Of a stretch of 64,000 nt of DNA, positions 33,883 through 42,428 are shown one piece after another. The stretch's first letter is position 1. Each line of letters opens with the position of its first letter. Position numbers and translations under genes: made by a program. Source of the DNA: Myxococcales bacterium UBA1660 (GTDB taxonomy: Bacteria; Myxococcota_A; Polyangia; Polyangiales; Houyiibacteriaceae); the NCBI GenBank assembly GCA_002320815.1, contig DCLA01000076.1:5192-69191 (forward strand). Direction: 5' to 3'. The notes below the pieces were generated by a model, which had not been told where the DNA came from, did not search any database, and was given only the letters and a program-made list of their open reading frames with translations.

Positions 33883-34170
33883 TCAGCCGCCGGTGCGCCG
33901 CAGGGTCTCCACGTCCATGCGGATCTCGGCCATCTCGCCGCGGTACTCCGCCTTGCGGACGCCGATGAGGTAGTAGGCCGTCGCCACGAAGCTGACCACC
34001 GTCAGGATCGTCAGCGACGAGCCCATGAAGCCCCACTTCAAGTAGGCGGGGACGGCCAGGATCAGCAGCGCGAACGCGTAGGGCACGCGGCTCCAATCCT
34101 TCTCCAGGTCTCCGAGGAGGCCCTCCAGGCGGACCAGCTCGGCCTCCAACATGTCCTGCTTCTCGCTCAC
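33883..34170 (-). CDS. small two-helix membrane protein
   Basis: 95 residues from GTG 34170, which has AGAGG 8 nt upstream; another GTG at 34179 would overlap that site. A charged N-terminal helix (QDMLEAELVRLEGLLGDLEKDW) is followed by two hydrophobic segments (YAFALLILAVPAYLKWG and LTILTVVSFVATAYYLIGV) and a charged C-terminal helix. No family recognised. It is convergent with the FtsZ paralogue and divergent from the tyrosine operon. Confidence 0.62.
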   Translation of the reverse strand: MSEKQDMLEAELVRLEGLLGDLEKDWSRVPYAFALLILAVPAYLKWGFMGSSLTILTVVSFVATAYYLIGVRKAEYRGEMAEIRMDVETLRRTGG

Positions 34171-34225
34171 GGCGCTCACCTCTTAGCAGCGATGGGAGCA
34201 TTCGCACACGGCCCCGTGACCCTTC

Positions 34226-34254
34226 TCGACATCGGACGGCCTGCTCCGTATCCC
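34226..34254 (+). promoter_or_regulatory. promoter of the tyrosine catabolic operon, leaderless type
   Basis: TCGACA (34226-34231), 17-nt spacer, TATCCC (34249-34254), and the ATG of the first gene 7 nt later. No Shine-Dalgarno. Confidence 0.5.
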
Positions 34255-34261
34255 GGTTTCC

Positions 34262-35239
34262 ATGCGCCTCGCGACACGAAACGATGGAACCCGGGACGGA
34301 GAGCTGGTGGTGGTCGCCAAGGATGGCAAGACCTGCGCTCCCGCCGGCCTGATCGCCCCCACGCTCCAGCAGGCCCTGGACCGCTGGGACGAGACCCTGC
34401 CCGCGCTGCAGGGGCTGGCGGCGAAGCTCGACTCGGGCGACCTCGAATTCGAGCCCCTCGATCCGGCCAAGCTGATGGCGCCCCTCCCGCGGGCCTACGA
34501 GTGGGTCGATGGTTCCGCCTACATCAACCACATCGTGCTGGTCCGCAAAGCGCGGAACGCCGAGCCCCCCGAGACCCTCGAGACCGACCCGCTGGTCTAC
34601 CAAGGCGGCTCCGGAGTGCTCCTCGGCCCGCGCCAGGCGATCCCGCTCCCCGACGAAGAGTGGGGCTGTGACTTCGAGGCCGAGATCTGCGTGGTCCTCG
34701 GCGACACGCCCCGCGGCGTGAAGGCCAGCGAGGCCGCCCAGTACGTGAAGCTGGTCACCATCTGCAACGACGTGACCTACCGGAACCTCATCCCGGCGGA
34801 GCTGAAGAAGAACTTCGGCTTCTTCCAGTCCAAGCCGGCCACCGGCTTCGCGCCCTTCATGGTCACCCCCGACGAGCTCGGCCCGGCCTGGCAGGAGGGG
34901 CGGGTCCACCTCCCGCTGCGCACGCACCTGAACGGCGAGCTCGCCGGCGAGCCCGACGCGGGCCCGGCGATGCACTTCTCCTTCTTCGACCTCATCCAGC
35001 ACATCACCAAGACCCGGGCCTTCACCGCCGGGACCATCCTGGGCAGCGGCACCGTCTCCAACGAAGACGAGGCCAAGGGCGTGAGCTGTCTGGCCGAGCG
35101 CCGGATGCGGGAGATCCTGAAGGACGGCAAGCCCTCCACCCGCTTCCTGAAGGCGGGCGACGAGGTGCGCATCGAGCTGCTCGACGAGGGCGGTCGCTCC
35201 ATCTGCGGCGCCATCGAGCAGACGGTGCAGGGCGCGTGA
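34262..35239 (+). CDS. fumarylacetoacetate hydrolase family protein
   Basis: 325 residues. The last step of tyrosine breakdown is cleavage of fumarylacetoacetate to fumarate and acetoacetate. The protein has the FAH layout: YINHIVLVRKARNA, DPLVYQGGSG, CDFEAEICVVLG with metal-binding acids, ICNDVTYRNL and GTILGSGTVSNEDE. It overlaps maiA by 4 nt (GTGA) and hpd follows, which makes fumarylacetoacetase the best substrate assignment over other FAH-fold enzymes. Homogentisate dioxygenase, the missing middle enzyme, is not in this window. Confidence 0.86.
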   Translation: MRLATRNDGTRDGELVVVAKDGKTCAPAGLIAPTLQQALDRWDETLPALQGLAAKLDSGDLEFEPLDPAKLMAPLPRAYEWVDGSAYINHIVLVRKARNAEPPETLETDPLVYQGGSGVLLGPRQAIPLPDEEWGCDFEAEICVVLGDTPRGVKASEAAQYVKLVTICNDVTYRNLIPAELKKNFGFFQSKPATGFAPFMVTPDELGPAWQEGRVHLPLRTHLNGELAGEPDAGPAMHFSFFDLIQHITKTRAFTAGTILGSGTVSNEDEAKGVSCLAERRMREILKDGKPSTRFLKAGDEVRIELLDEGGRSICGAIEQTVQGA

Positions 35240-35898
35240 AGAACGTCCGCCTCTACTCCTACTGGCGCAGCTCGGCGTCCTGGCGCGCGCGGATCGCGCT
35301 GGGCCTCAAGGGCATCCAGCCCACCATCGTGCCCATCCACCTGGTCAAGGACGGCGGTGAGCAGCACTCGGCGGACTACGTCGCGCTGAACCCCATGGCC
35401 CAGGTCCCGCTGCTCGTCTGGGACGACGAGGCGGGCGCCACCCACACCCTGACCCAGTCGCTGGCGATGATGGCCTTCCTGGACCGCGCCGTGCCCGAGC
35501 CCGCGCTGGTGCCGGCGGATCCGCTCCTCGCCGGCCGCGCCTGGGAGCTCGCCGAGATCGTCAACAGCGGCATCCAGCCCATGCAGAACACGACGACCCT
35601 GCAGCTGGTCGATTCGCTGGGCGGCGACCGCAAGGCCCACGCCGCGGGCGCCATCGCCAAGGGCTTGGCCGCCATGGAGACCCGGGCCGCGACCCTGGGC
35701 ACCGACACCTTCTTCTTCGGCACCGGTCCCTCCATCGCGGAGGTCTGCCTGGTGCCCCAGCTCTACAACGCGCGCCGCTTCGGGCTCGACCCCGAGGCCT
35801 ACCCGCGGCTCCTCGCCGCCGAGGCCGCGTGCGCCGAGCTGGCTGCCTTCGCGAGCGCGCACCCCGACGCGCAACCCGACCGCCCCGACCAACCCTGA
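35236..35898 (+). CDS. maiA: maleylacetoacetate isomerase (zeta-class GST)
   Basis: 220 residues. Isomerises maleylacetoacetate to fumarylacetoacetate using glutathione. The N-terminal thioredoxin fold starts LYSYWRSSASWRARIAL, with the zeta-class SSxSWRxRIAL motif, and NPMAQVPLL supplies the cis-proline; the C-terminal helical domain includes PSIAEVCLVPQLYNARRF. GTG start overlaps the upstream stop (GTGA). The operon context fixes the role. Confidence 0.92.
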   Translation: MKNVRLYSYWRSSASWRARIALGLKGIQPTIVPIHLVKDGGEQHSADYVALNPMAQVPLLVWDDEAGATHTLTQSLAMMAFLDRAVPEPALVPADPLLAGRAWELAEIVNSGIQPMQNTTTLQLVDSLGGDRKAHAAGAIAKGLAAMETRAATLGTDTFFFGTGPSIAEVCLVPQLYNARRFGLDPEAYPRLLAAEAACAELAAFASAHPDAQPDRPDQP

Positions 35899-35914
35899 GA
35901 CCCTGGAGACGCCC

Positions 35915-37069
<1,155 letters not shown>

Positions 37070-37128
37070 GGCGAAGCGCCCCGCGGGGCAGCGCGCCGCG
37101 CTGCGTCCCGCACCTTGGCGAATCGCAA

Positions 37129-37154
37129 GGGCACCCCAGGATCCTGGTGTGCCC
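37129..37154 (+). promoter_or_regulatory. 26-bp near-perfect palindrome over a start codon
   Basis: Arms 37129-37141 and 37142-37154 match at 12 of 13 positions (GGGCACCCCAGG / CCTGGTGTGCCC). As RNA it would fold with a GATC loop and hide both AGGA and the GTG start of the next gene. It could instead be a protein-binding site; there is no U-run, so it is not a typical terminator. Confidence 0.45.
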
Positions 37155-37895
37155 TCTCGTACTTCCGTCCTCGCCCTCTTCGTCCTCGCCGCCTGCGGCG
37201 GGGGGCAGGGGCACGCGCGCCCCATCCGGGCCTCCGCGCGGCCGATCGTCGAGGGGCACGCGCCGAGCTGTCAGATCGTCTTCTTCCCCGGCCTCGGCGA
37301 CGCGCCCGCGGCCTACGACGACTTCCTGGCCACCCTGCGCGCTGCGCAGGTGCCCGCCGAGACCGTGGTCCTCCCCAATCGGGACTACGGCACCGTGGAC
37401 TACTCGGAGCGGTTGCACTCCGACGTCATCGCCCCGGCCCAGGCCCGCGGCGTCCGGGACACCTGGCTGGTCGCCGTGTCCATGGGGAGCGCGCCCGCGC
37501 TGCGCATGGCCGAGACCCACCCCGATGACATCGCCGGGGTGCTCCTGGTGGCCCCGGCGTTCGGGGGTCCTTTCCTGGCCAAGCGGGTCCAGCGCGCCGG
37601 CGGGGTCCGCTTCTACACGCCGGTCGAACGGGACCGCGATGGCCGCGCGTTCAAGTGGCTCGAGGAGCGCCGGCGCTCCGACCGCAGCCAGGTCCCGGTG
37701 CGGCTCGCCTTCGGTCGTCAGGATGCCCTGGCGCCCATCGCCGAGACCATGGCCGAGGTGCTCCCCGAGGAGCACGTCCTCGTCGGCGCCGGGGGCCACG
37801 ACTGGGGCGTGTGGAACGAGCTCTTCGTGGCCGAGGTGGAGAGCGGTTTCTTCCAGCAGTCCTGCGGCTGCCTGAGCCGCTCGGGAGGGCGCTGA
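37149..37895 (+). CDS. alpha/beta-hydrolase-fold lipoprotein
   Basis: 248 residues from GTG. The signal MPSRTSVLALFVLAAC has lipobox LAAC. The hydrolase core has VFFPGLGD (oxyanion loop), nucleophile elbow AVSMGSAP, acid in FGRQDALAP and histidine in AGGHDWGVW, so a Ser-Asp-His triad is complete. The substrate is unknown. A 16-bp tandem duplication spans its 3' end and stop codon (37884-37914). It follows hpd by 79 nt, but the palindrome at its start suggests separate control. Confidence 0.75.
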   Translation: MPSRTSVLALFVLAACGGGQGHARPIRASARPIVEGHAPSCQIVFFPGLGDAPAAYDDFLATLRAAQVPAETVVLPNRDYGTVDYSERLHSDVIAPAQARGVRDTWLVAVSMGSAPALRMAETHPDDIAGVLLVAPAFGGPFLAKRVQRAGGVRFYTPVERDRDGRAFKWLEERRRSDRSQVPVRLAFGRQDALAPIAETMAEVLPEEHVLVGAGGHDWGVWNELFVAEVESGFFQQSCGCLSRSGGR

Positions 37896-37934
37896 GCGGG
37901 GAGGGCGCTGAGCGGCGCGCCGAGGAGCCGCCGC

Positions 37935-39080
37935 TCAGCCGAGGACCGCTCGCCGCGGTCGCTCGTAGTGAGTCTGCCCCAGCGCGGCGGCGTGGTGCGC
38001 CAAGGTCTCGTCGAGCGCGCCCAGGTCGACGGCCCCGCGCCGCTCTTCCCAGAGGGTCTCCACCGCGAGCACTCCGTCCCGCGTCCGCCCCTCGAGGCGC
38101 CCCACCAGCTCGCCCCGATGGAGGAGCGGCATCACGTACCACCCCCATCGCCGCAGGTGCGCCTTCTTGTAGACCTCCCAGAGGTAGTCGAAGCCGAAGG
38201 TCGCCTTCACCAGCCGCCGGTCCCAGAGGAGCGCGTCCAGCGGCCCCAGGATGCGCAGCTCGTCATCGGGCTCGGGGGTCTCCCGCGCGAGGAAGCTCGG
38301 CGTACTCAGGTAGGTGCCCGGGACGCCCTCGACGCGGACTTCGACCAGCGCGCCTTCGGCGATCAGCTCGTCCACCTTCGGCCCCTTGCGCGCGTGGTCC
38401 AGCGTCGACCACCAGGGCCCGCCCCGGCGGGGCAAGAGCCCCGCGCACTCCGCCCGATGGACGATGGCCCAGCGCTCGAACGAAGGCTCGGATGGGGGCC
38501 GCAGCGCCGCCGGCCCGAGCGCTCGCTCGGGCACGTCGTAGAGCTTGGCGCGGCCCCGGCGTCCGGCGACCACCAGGCGGCACTCGGTCCACAGGATCTC
38601 CAGCGCCATGGAGGTGGCCTTGGCGGTCCCCTTCCATCCCGACCAGTCGAGGGGCACCACCCGGCCCCGGTCCTCGAGCTCGGCGGCGGTCACCGGCCCG
38701 CGCGCGCGGACCTCGGCCTCCACCGCGTCGACGAGCCCCGCGTCGACCTTCTGGCGCCGACTCTCGGTGCGCCACCCCTCGGCCTCCACCGAGCGCGCCC
38801 GGTAGTGCGGGAAGGCGCTCGCCGGCAGGAGACAGCGCACCTTGGCGAAGTGCTCGAAGGCGTTGGCGTAGACGCGCTCGTAGACCTCGCCGTGGGCGAC
38901 GTCCTCGAGGCGCGCCATGACCACCAGGTCCGCGTTGGTCCCCATCGGGTCGAGGGGGTCGAGCTGGATGCACCCCAGCGCGTCCAGGAGCTCGGGGATG
39001 CCCAGGTCCACGCGCCGGTCCAAACGGTGATGCGCGAGCATGAGGCGCCGCGCGTCGGCGGCGCTCAGCGCGAGGGTCAA
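37935..39080 (-). CDS. AlkX/YcaQ-like DNA glycosylase (winged-helix DUF1006 family)
   Basis: 381 residues from TTG 39080, whose last bases overlap the DsbD-like stop (TTGA). The N-terminus ALSAADARRLMLAHHRLD and GCIQLDPLDPMGTNADLVVMARL carry the QxD motif of the HTH_42 family; E. coli YcaQ removes alkylated bases and unhooks interstrand crosslinks. Later conserved parts include ALEILWTECRLVVAGRRGRAKLYDV and FDYLWEVYKK. About the normal family length. Translational coupling to a thiol-redox protein is unusual and probably reflects compact gene packing. Confidence 0.82.
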   Translation of the reverse strand: MTLALSAADARRLMLAHHRLDRRVDLGIPELLDALGCIQLDPLDPMGTNADLVVMARLEDVAHGEVYERVYANAFEHFAKVRCLLPASAFPHYRARSVEAEGWRTESRRQKVDAGLVDAVEAEVRARGPVTAAELEDRGRVVPLDWSGWKGTAKATSMALEILWTECRLVVAGRRGRAKLYDVPERALGPAALRPPSEPSFERWAIVHRAECAGLLPRRGGPWWSTLDHARKGPKVDELIAEGALVEVRVEGVPGTYLSTPSFLARETPEPDDELRILGPLDALLWDRRLVKATFGFDYLWEVYKKAHLRRWGWYVMPLLHRGELVGRLEGRTRDGVLAVETLWEERRGAVDLGALDETLAHHAAALGQTHYERPRRAVLG

Positions 39081-40402
39081 TTGACCCGCTGCATCGCCTC
39101 GAGGAACTCGTCCGCGCTGACCAGACCGGTGATCCGGTGGGCCTCGTCGCCGTCGGTGTGGTGGAAGACCACCAGCGGGAGCCCCGGCTGCTCGTAGGTG
39201 TCGTTGAGCAGGGTCCACTTGGCCTCGGTGGCCTTGTCGGCGCTGAGGTCGACGCGGACCGGGATGAAGCGCTGGGCCTCGGCGATGACCCGCGGGTCGC
39301 TCATGGCCTGGTGCTCGAGCTCGTTGCAGGCGCCACACCAGTCGGCGCCGAAGTCCACCAGCATCGGGCGGCCCGAGGTCCGCGCCATCTCCGCGGCGCT
39401 GTCGTAGTCGTCCATCCACTCGATGTGCGCGCCGGCGGGGAGGGCGCCCATCCAGAAGATGATGCCCAGCGCGCCGACGGTGGTGGCCAGCACGCCCAGG
39501 CCCTTGCGGGTCTTGTCGACCGCGCTGCCTTCCTTGAAGGACTTGTGGATGGCGCCGATGGCCAGCCCGAAGACGACCAACCCGATGGGCACGTAGAGCC
39601 ACAGGAGCGAGCGGAACTCGGGCCGCGGGATGGGGAGCACGCCGCGCAGGTAGTAGAAGGCGAGCACCAGCATCACGATGCCGAAGACGCTCTTCACGTG
39701 CTCGACCCACTTGCCGCTCTTGGGCAGGTTGACCGCGAAGGTGCCCACCACGAAGAAGAGCGCGCCCAGCCCCAGGCTGTAGACGAAGAGGGCCAGGCCG
39801 CCGAAGCCCACGCTCTGCGAGGTGCCCACGTAGGTGAGCAGCACGGTGAGCACCGGGCCGGTGCAGGGGGCGGCGATGAGCCCGTTCACGAAGCCGACGG
39901 CGAAGGCGCCCTTGTATCCGGCGCCGCCCACCTGAGCGAGCTTGTTCTGGAGGCCGGCGGGGAGGCTCATGTCCCAGGCGCCGAACATGCTGGTCGCCAT
40001 GGCGATGAAGAGCACCGCCAGGCCCACCAGGACCCAGGGGTTGGCCAGCGCGGCGCCCATGGCGTTGCCGGTCAGGGCGCTGATGATCCCCAAGGGGGTG
40101 AAGAGCGCGGCGATGCCCAGCACGAAGGCGGTGCTCAGGAGCGCGCCCTCCATCTTGGACTTCGCCTGCCGCGCGCCGAAGACGCTGACGGTCACCGCGA
40201 TCATCGGGTAGACGCACGGGGTCAGCGCGGTCGCGAGCCCGGCGCCGAAGATGAGCGCCAGCGCCAGCCCATAGCTGCCCGACGAGAGCGCGGACTCGAA
40301 GCGCTCCGCGAGGCTGCCGAGCACGTCCGCGGACGCCACCGAGGGCACCATCCAGAAGAGGAGGAGCGTCGCCGCTCCGAGAGCCAGGCCGTTCCTGCGC
40401 AT
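39077..40402 (-). CDS. DsbD-like thiol:disulfide interchange protein lacking the alpha domain
   Basis: 441 residues. DsbD passes electrons from cytoplasmic thioredoxin to periplasmic thiol proteins. A signal (MRRNGLALGAATLLLFWMV) precedes an eight-helix core with the two membrane cysteines in LTPCVYPM (C63) and AAPCTGPV, then a C-terminal thioredoxin domain with ADWCGACNE. The N-terminal DsbD-alpha domain is missing, as in shorter ScsB/CcdA-thioredoxin fusions, so the receiving partner must be another protein. ATG 40402 is chosen because it begins the signal peptide; GTG 40441 is also in frame. Confidence 0.85.
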   Translation of the reverse strand: MRRNGLALGAATLLLFWMVPSVASADVLGSLAERFESALSSGSYGLALALIFGAGLATALTPCVYPMIAVTVSVFGARQAKSKMEGALLSTAFVLGIAALFTPLGIISALTGNAMGAALANPWVLVGLAVLFIAMATSMFGAWDMSLPAGLQNKLAQVGGAGYKGAFAVGFVNGLIAAPCTGPVLTVLLTYVGTSQSVGFGGLALFVYSLGLGALFFVVGTFAVNLPKSGKWVEHVKSVFGIVMLVLAFYYLRGVLPIPRPEFRSLLWLYVPIGLVVFGLAIGAIHKSFKEGSAVDKTRKGLGVLATTVGALGIIFWMGALPAGAHIEWMDDYDSAAEMARTSGRPMLVDFGADWCGACNELEHQAMSDPRVIAEAQRFIPVRVDLSADKATEAKWTLLNDTYEQPGLPLVVFHHTDGDEAHRITGLVSADEFLEAMQRVN

Positions 40403-40468
40403 CACCGGGATGGATAGCACCCCGGGGGGGAGGGCGGCCACCCGACCCGGGGAGGGGGTAAACCGGTC

Positions 40469-40497
40469 TTGCTCCGCGCCGCGGGCCAGGGCATTCC
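40469..40497 (+). promoter_or_regulatory. possible leaderless-type promoter
   Basis: TTGCTC (40469-40474), 17-nt spacer, CATTCC (40492-40497), then ATG 40504 after 6 nt. No Shine-Dalgarno. Confidence 0.4.
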
Positions 40498-40503
40498 GTC
40501 TCC

Positions 40504-41073
40504 ATGCGCTTCGCCCTCCTCGTCCTGCTCCTGGCAGCCGTCGCCTGCGACTGTGGGGGCGATCCCGGCTCGGACCTCGCGCCGAGCGACGCGGCCGTCT
40601 CCGGCGACGCCGGCGCCCGCGACGCGGCGAGCGGGGACCTCCCGGACGCCGCGGCGGACCTCGGCGAGCCCGACCTGGGCCCCGCGGACGGCGGCGTCGA
40701 CGGCGGCCTCGATCTGGGCCCGGACCTCGGGCCGCCCGCGCCCATGTGCCGCTTCCTCGACGACGTCTTCATCGTCTCCTGCGCGGCCGGTTACCGCTAT
40801 CTGCGCCGCTGGTACGCCATCGACGGAGGCGAGTGCCCCGACTACTACACCCTGGACGGCGCCACCTTCGAGACCGAGGCCGAGGCCCTGGCCTCGGACG
40901 CCTGCTCGCCCGACTGCACGCGCCACCCCTCGACCAGCGTAACCATCATCCGCTGCGGGATCCGCACCGGCTACATCCTCTTCCGCGACGACGACTGTGA
41001 CGTCGCCATCGAGACCCCCGACGGCATCTTCCCCTCCCGCGAAGCCTGGGACGAAGCCCACCCCTGCGAGTGA
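40504..41073 (+). CDS. small lipoprotein with Asp-rich linker
   Basis: 189 residues. MRFALLVLLLAAVAC is a lipoprotein signal (lipobox AVAC). Residues about 20-80 are a low-complexity Ala/Asp/Gly linker with DLGPDLG units like those of the lipoprotein at 654. The last 110 residues contain eight or so cysteines (CRFLDDVF, SCAAGY, ECPDYY, DACSPDC, RCGIRT, DCDVA, HPCE), suggesting a small disulfide-bonded domain. No family recognised. Confidence 0.68.
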   Translation: MRFALLVLLLAAVACDCGGDPGSDLAPSDAAVSGDAGARDAASGDLPDAAADLGEPDLGPADGGVDGGLDLGPDLGPPAPMCRFLDDVFIVSCAAGYRYLRRWYAIDGGECPDYYTLDGATFETEAEALASDACSPDCTRHPSTSVTIIRCGIRTGYILFRDDDCDVAIETPDGIFPSREAWDEAHPCE

Positions 41074-41085
41074 GCGCCGCCCGCT

Positions 41086-41676
41086 TCAGCCGTCGCGCCG
41101 GTGGCGCTCCCGGCTGACCTCGTCGCCGGGCTCCGCGAAGCGCTGGGTGGCGACGAGCGCGCCGAGCGCCTCGCACGCCAGCTCCCGGCCCGCCGCGGTA
41201 GGCGCGGAGTACTCGTCCCGACCCCCGAGAAAGCGTTCGACGCCGGTCTCCGGGTCGAACGCGAACGCGGCGAGGATCGTGGGGGCACCGTCGACTTCGC
41301 CGACCAGGAGTCGCCGCTGGTAGCTCGTGCCCCCCATCTCGTCGACGAAGGCCGAGTGGATCACCGTGTCGTCGGTGGGGGCGTGGGTGTCGAGCCGGAA
41401 GAGCGTGTACTGCTCGGGTAGCGTCGACGCGCGCCGGCGCTCGAGCTCCTCGGCATGGTCGGGCTCGCGCCGCAGGAGCATCCGCATCGCCATGGGGTTC
41501 TTGCCCCGCATCGCGACGCCATAGATCCCACCGAGCTCGGGGACGACGAGCGCGCGAACGGTCTCCGCGGCCGCGTTCTGCTCGTCGACGAGCTCCTTCC
41601 ACTGCGCGTCGCGCGCCCGCTGTTCGGCGGCGAAGAACTGCTGGAGGTGGGCGAGGGCGGCGTCGGCGGTCGGCAT
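41086..41676 (-). CDS. protein of unknown function
   Basis: 196 residues, no signal or membrane segment. It reads as a soluble alpha/beta protein (ALVVPELGGIYGVAMRGKNPMAMRMLL, TVIHSAFVDEMGGTSYQRRLLVGEVDG in pieces). No family recognised. ATG 41676 begins the part with normal codon use. It lies 66 nt downstream of the SCP2-like gene in the same direction and may share its transcript. Confidence 0.55.
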   Translation of the reverse strand: MPTADAALAHLQQFFAAEQRARDAQWKELVDEQNAAAETVRALVVPELGGIYGVAMRGKNPMAMRMLLRREPDHAEELERRRASTLPEQYTLFRLDTHAPTDDTVIHSAFVDEMGGTSYQRRLLVGEVDGAPTILAAFAFDPETGVERFLGGRDEYSAPTAAGRELACEALGALVATQRFAEPGDEVSRERHRRDG

Positions 41677-41741
41677 GATCCAATCTACGCGCGCGATCGC
41701 CGGGAACTCCTCGCCTGGAATCGGTCGCCGTACGAGAGCGC

Positions 41742-42182
41742 TCAGGTGTAGCGCTTCTCCATCTCCTGGCTCATCTCGGAGATGCGGGAGAACATGCGCA
41801 GGTGGCGGAGCACCTTGAGCTTCGCCCCCTCGAAGACGTAGTCGGGGCTGATGATGGCGTCGATGACGCCCATCTCGCCCTTGTCCAGCTTCACCCAGAT
41901 CGAATAGGGCGCGGTGGTCCGGGCCAGGTAGACCGACTTGTCCAACGGCAAGTTCCGCATCGGCGCCGGCGCGGGCTGCTCGTCGAAGCTGGTGCAGTCC
42001 AGGCGGCTGTCGTGGATGTGGTAGCTGGCCACGATGTCGGTGCCGTCCGGCGTGTCCGTGCAGCGGAGCTGGATCTTGGCTTCCACGCCCGCGGCCAGTT
42101 TGCGGAACTTGGCGTCGGCGTTGAGGCGGCCGAGCATGATCTCGACGAGCGGCTCGGTCCAGAGGCGGTGCGGCTGGGTCAC
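41742..42182 (-). CDS. small SCP2-like (sterol carrier) protein
   Basis: 146 residues from GTG 42182. The arrangement LVEIMLGRLNADAKFRKLAAGVEAKIQLRCTDTPDG, then APYSIWVKLDKGEMG, ISPDYVFEGAKLKVLRHLRMFSRISEMSQEM resembles SCP2/alkyl-binding domains, where a small pocket binds lipids. The match is by pattern and moderate. The minus-strand frame stays open to 42356, but that part overlaps the structured region and has low-complexity translation, so the shorter start is used. Confidence 0.55.
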   Translation of the reverse strand: MTQPHRLWTEPLVEIMLGRLNADAKFRKLAAGVEAKIQLRCTDTPDGTDIVASYHIHDSRLDCTSFDEQPAPAPMRNLPLDKSVYLARTTAPYSIWVKLDKGEMGVIDAIISPDYVFEGAKLKVLRHLRMFSRISEMSQEMEKRYT

Positions 42183-42219
42183 GGCGCGGAGCCTGCGGGC
42201 ATCGTCGGGGCCTTGCAAG

Positions 42220-42323
42220 GGGGTTTCGTCGGACGGAACCCGAGAGCCTCGGGGGCCCGTTTCCCGGCGACTGACAAGGGGGCCACGGCCCCCAAGCACG
42301 CTCGATTGGGGGAGCGAAACCCC
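42220..42323 (+). other. potentially structured leader or palindromic element
   Basis: GGGGTTTCG (42220-42228) pairs perfectly with CGAAACCCC (42315-42323), enclosing CCCGAG/CTCGGG (42239-42253), GGGGGC/GCCCCC with CACG loop (42278-42293) and CGCTC/GAGCG (42299-42316, competing with the outer stem). It may be a structured RNA leader of the heme-protein operon, or an immobile palindromic repeat. It occupies most of the 246-nt gap before the next gene. Confidence 0.4.
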
Positions 42324-42428
42324 TCCGAGCCCGCCCGGGGTTGACGGAAAACGCAACGATTACGGCGTGGATCGATCCTTGCTCAACGATTCCGCGTGGC
42401 CGACGGCGGCCGCGAGGAGAGGGACGAG

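Noticed and set aside
42183..42356. N-terminal extension of the SCP2-like protein
   Set aside because: The translation is low-complexity, crosses the palindromic region and has no ribosome-binding site; GTG 42182 is more plausible.
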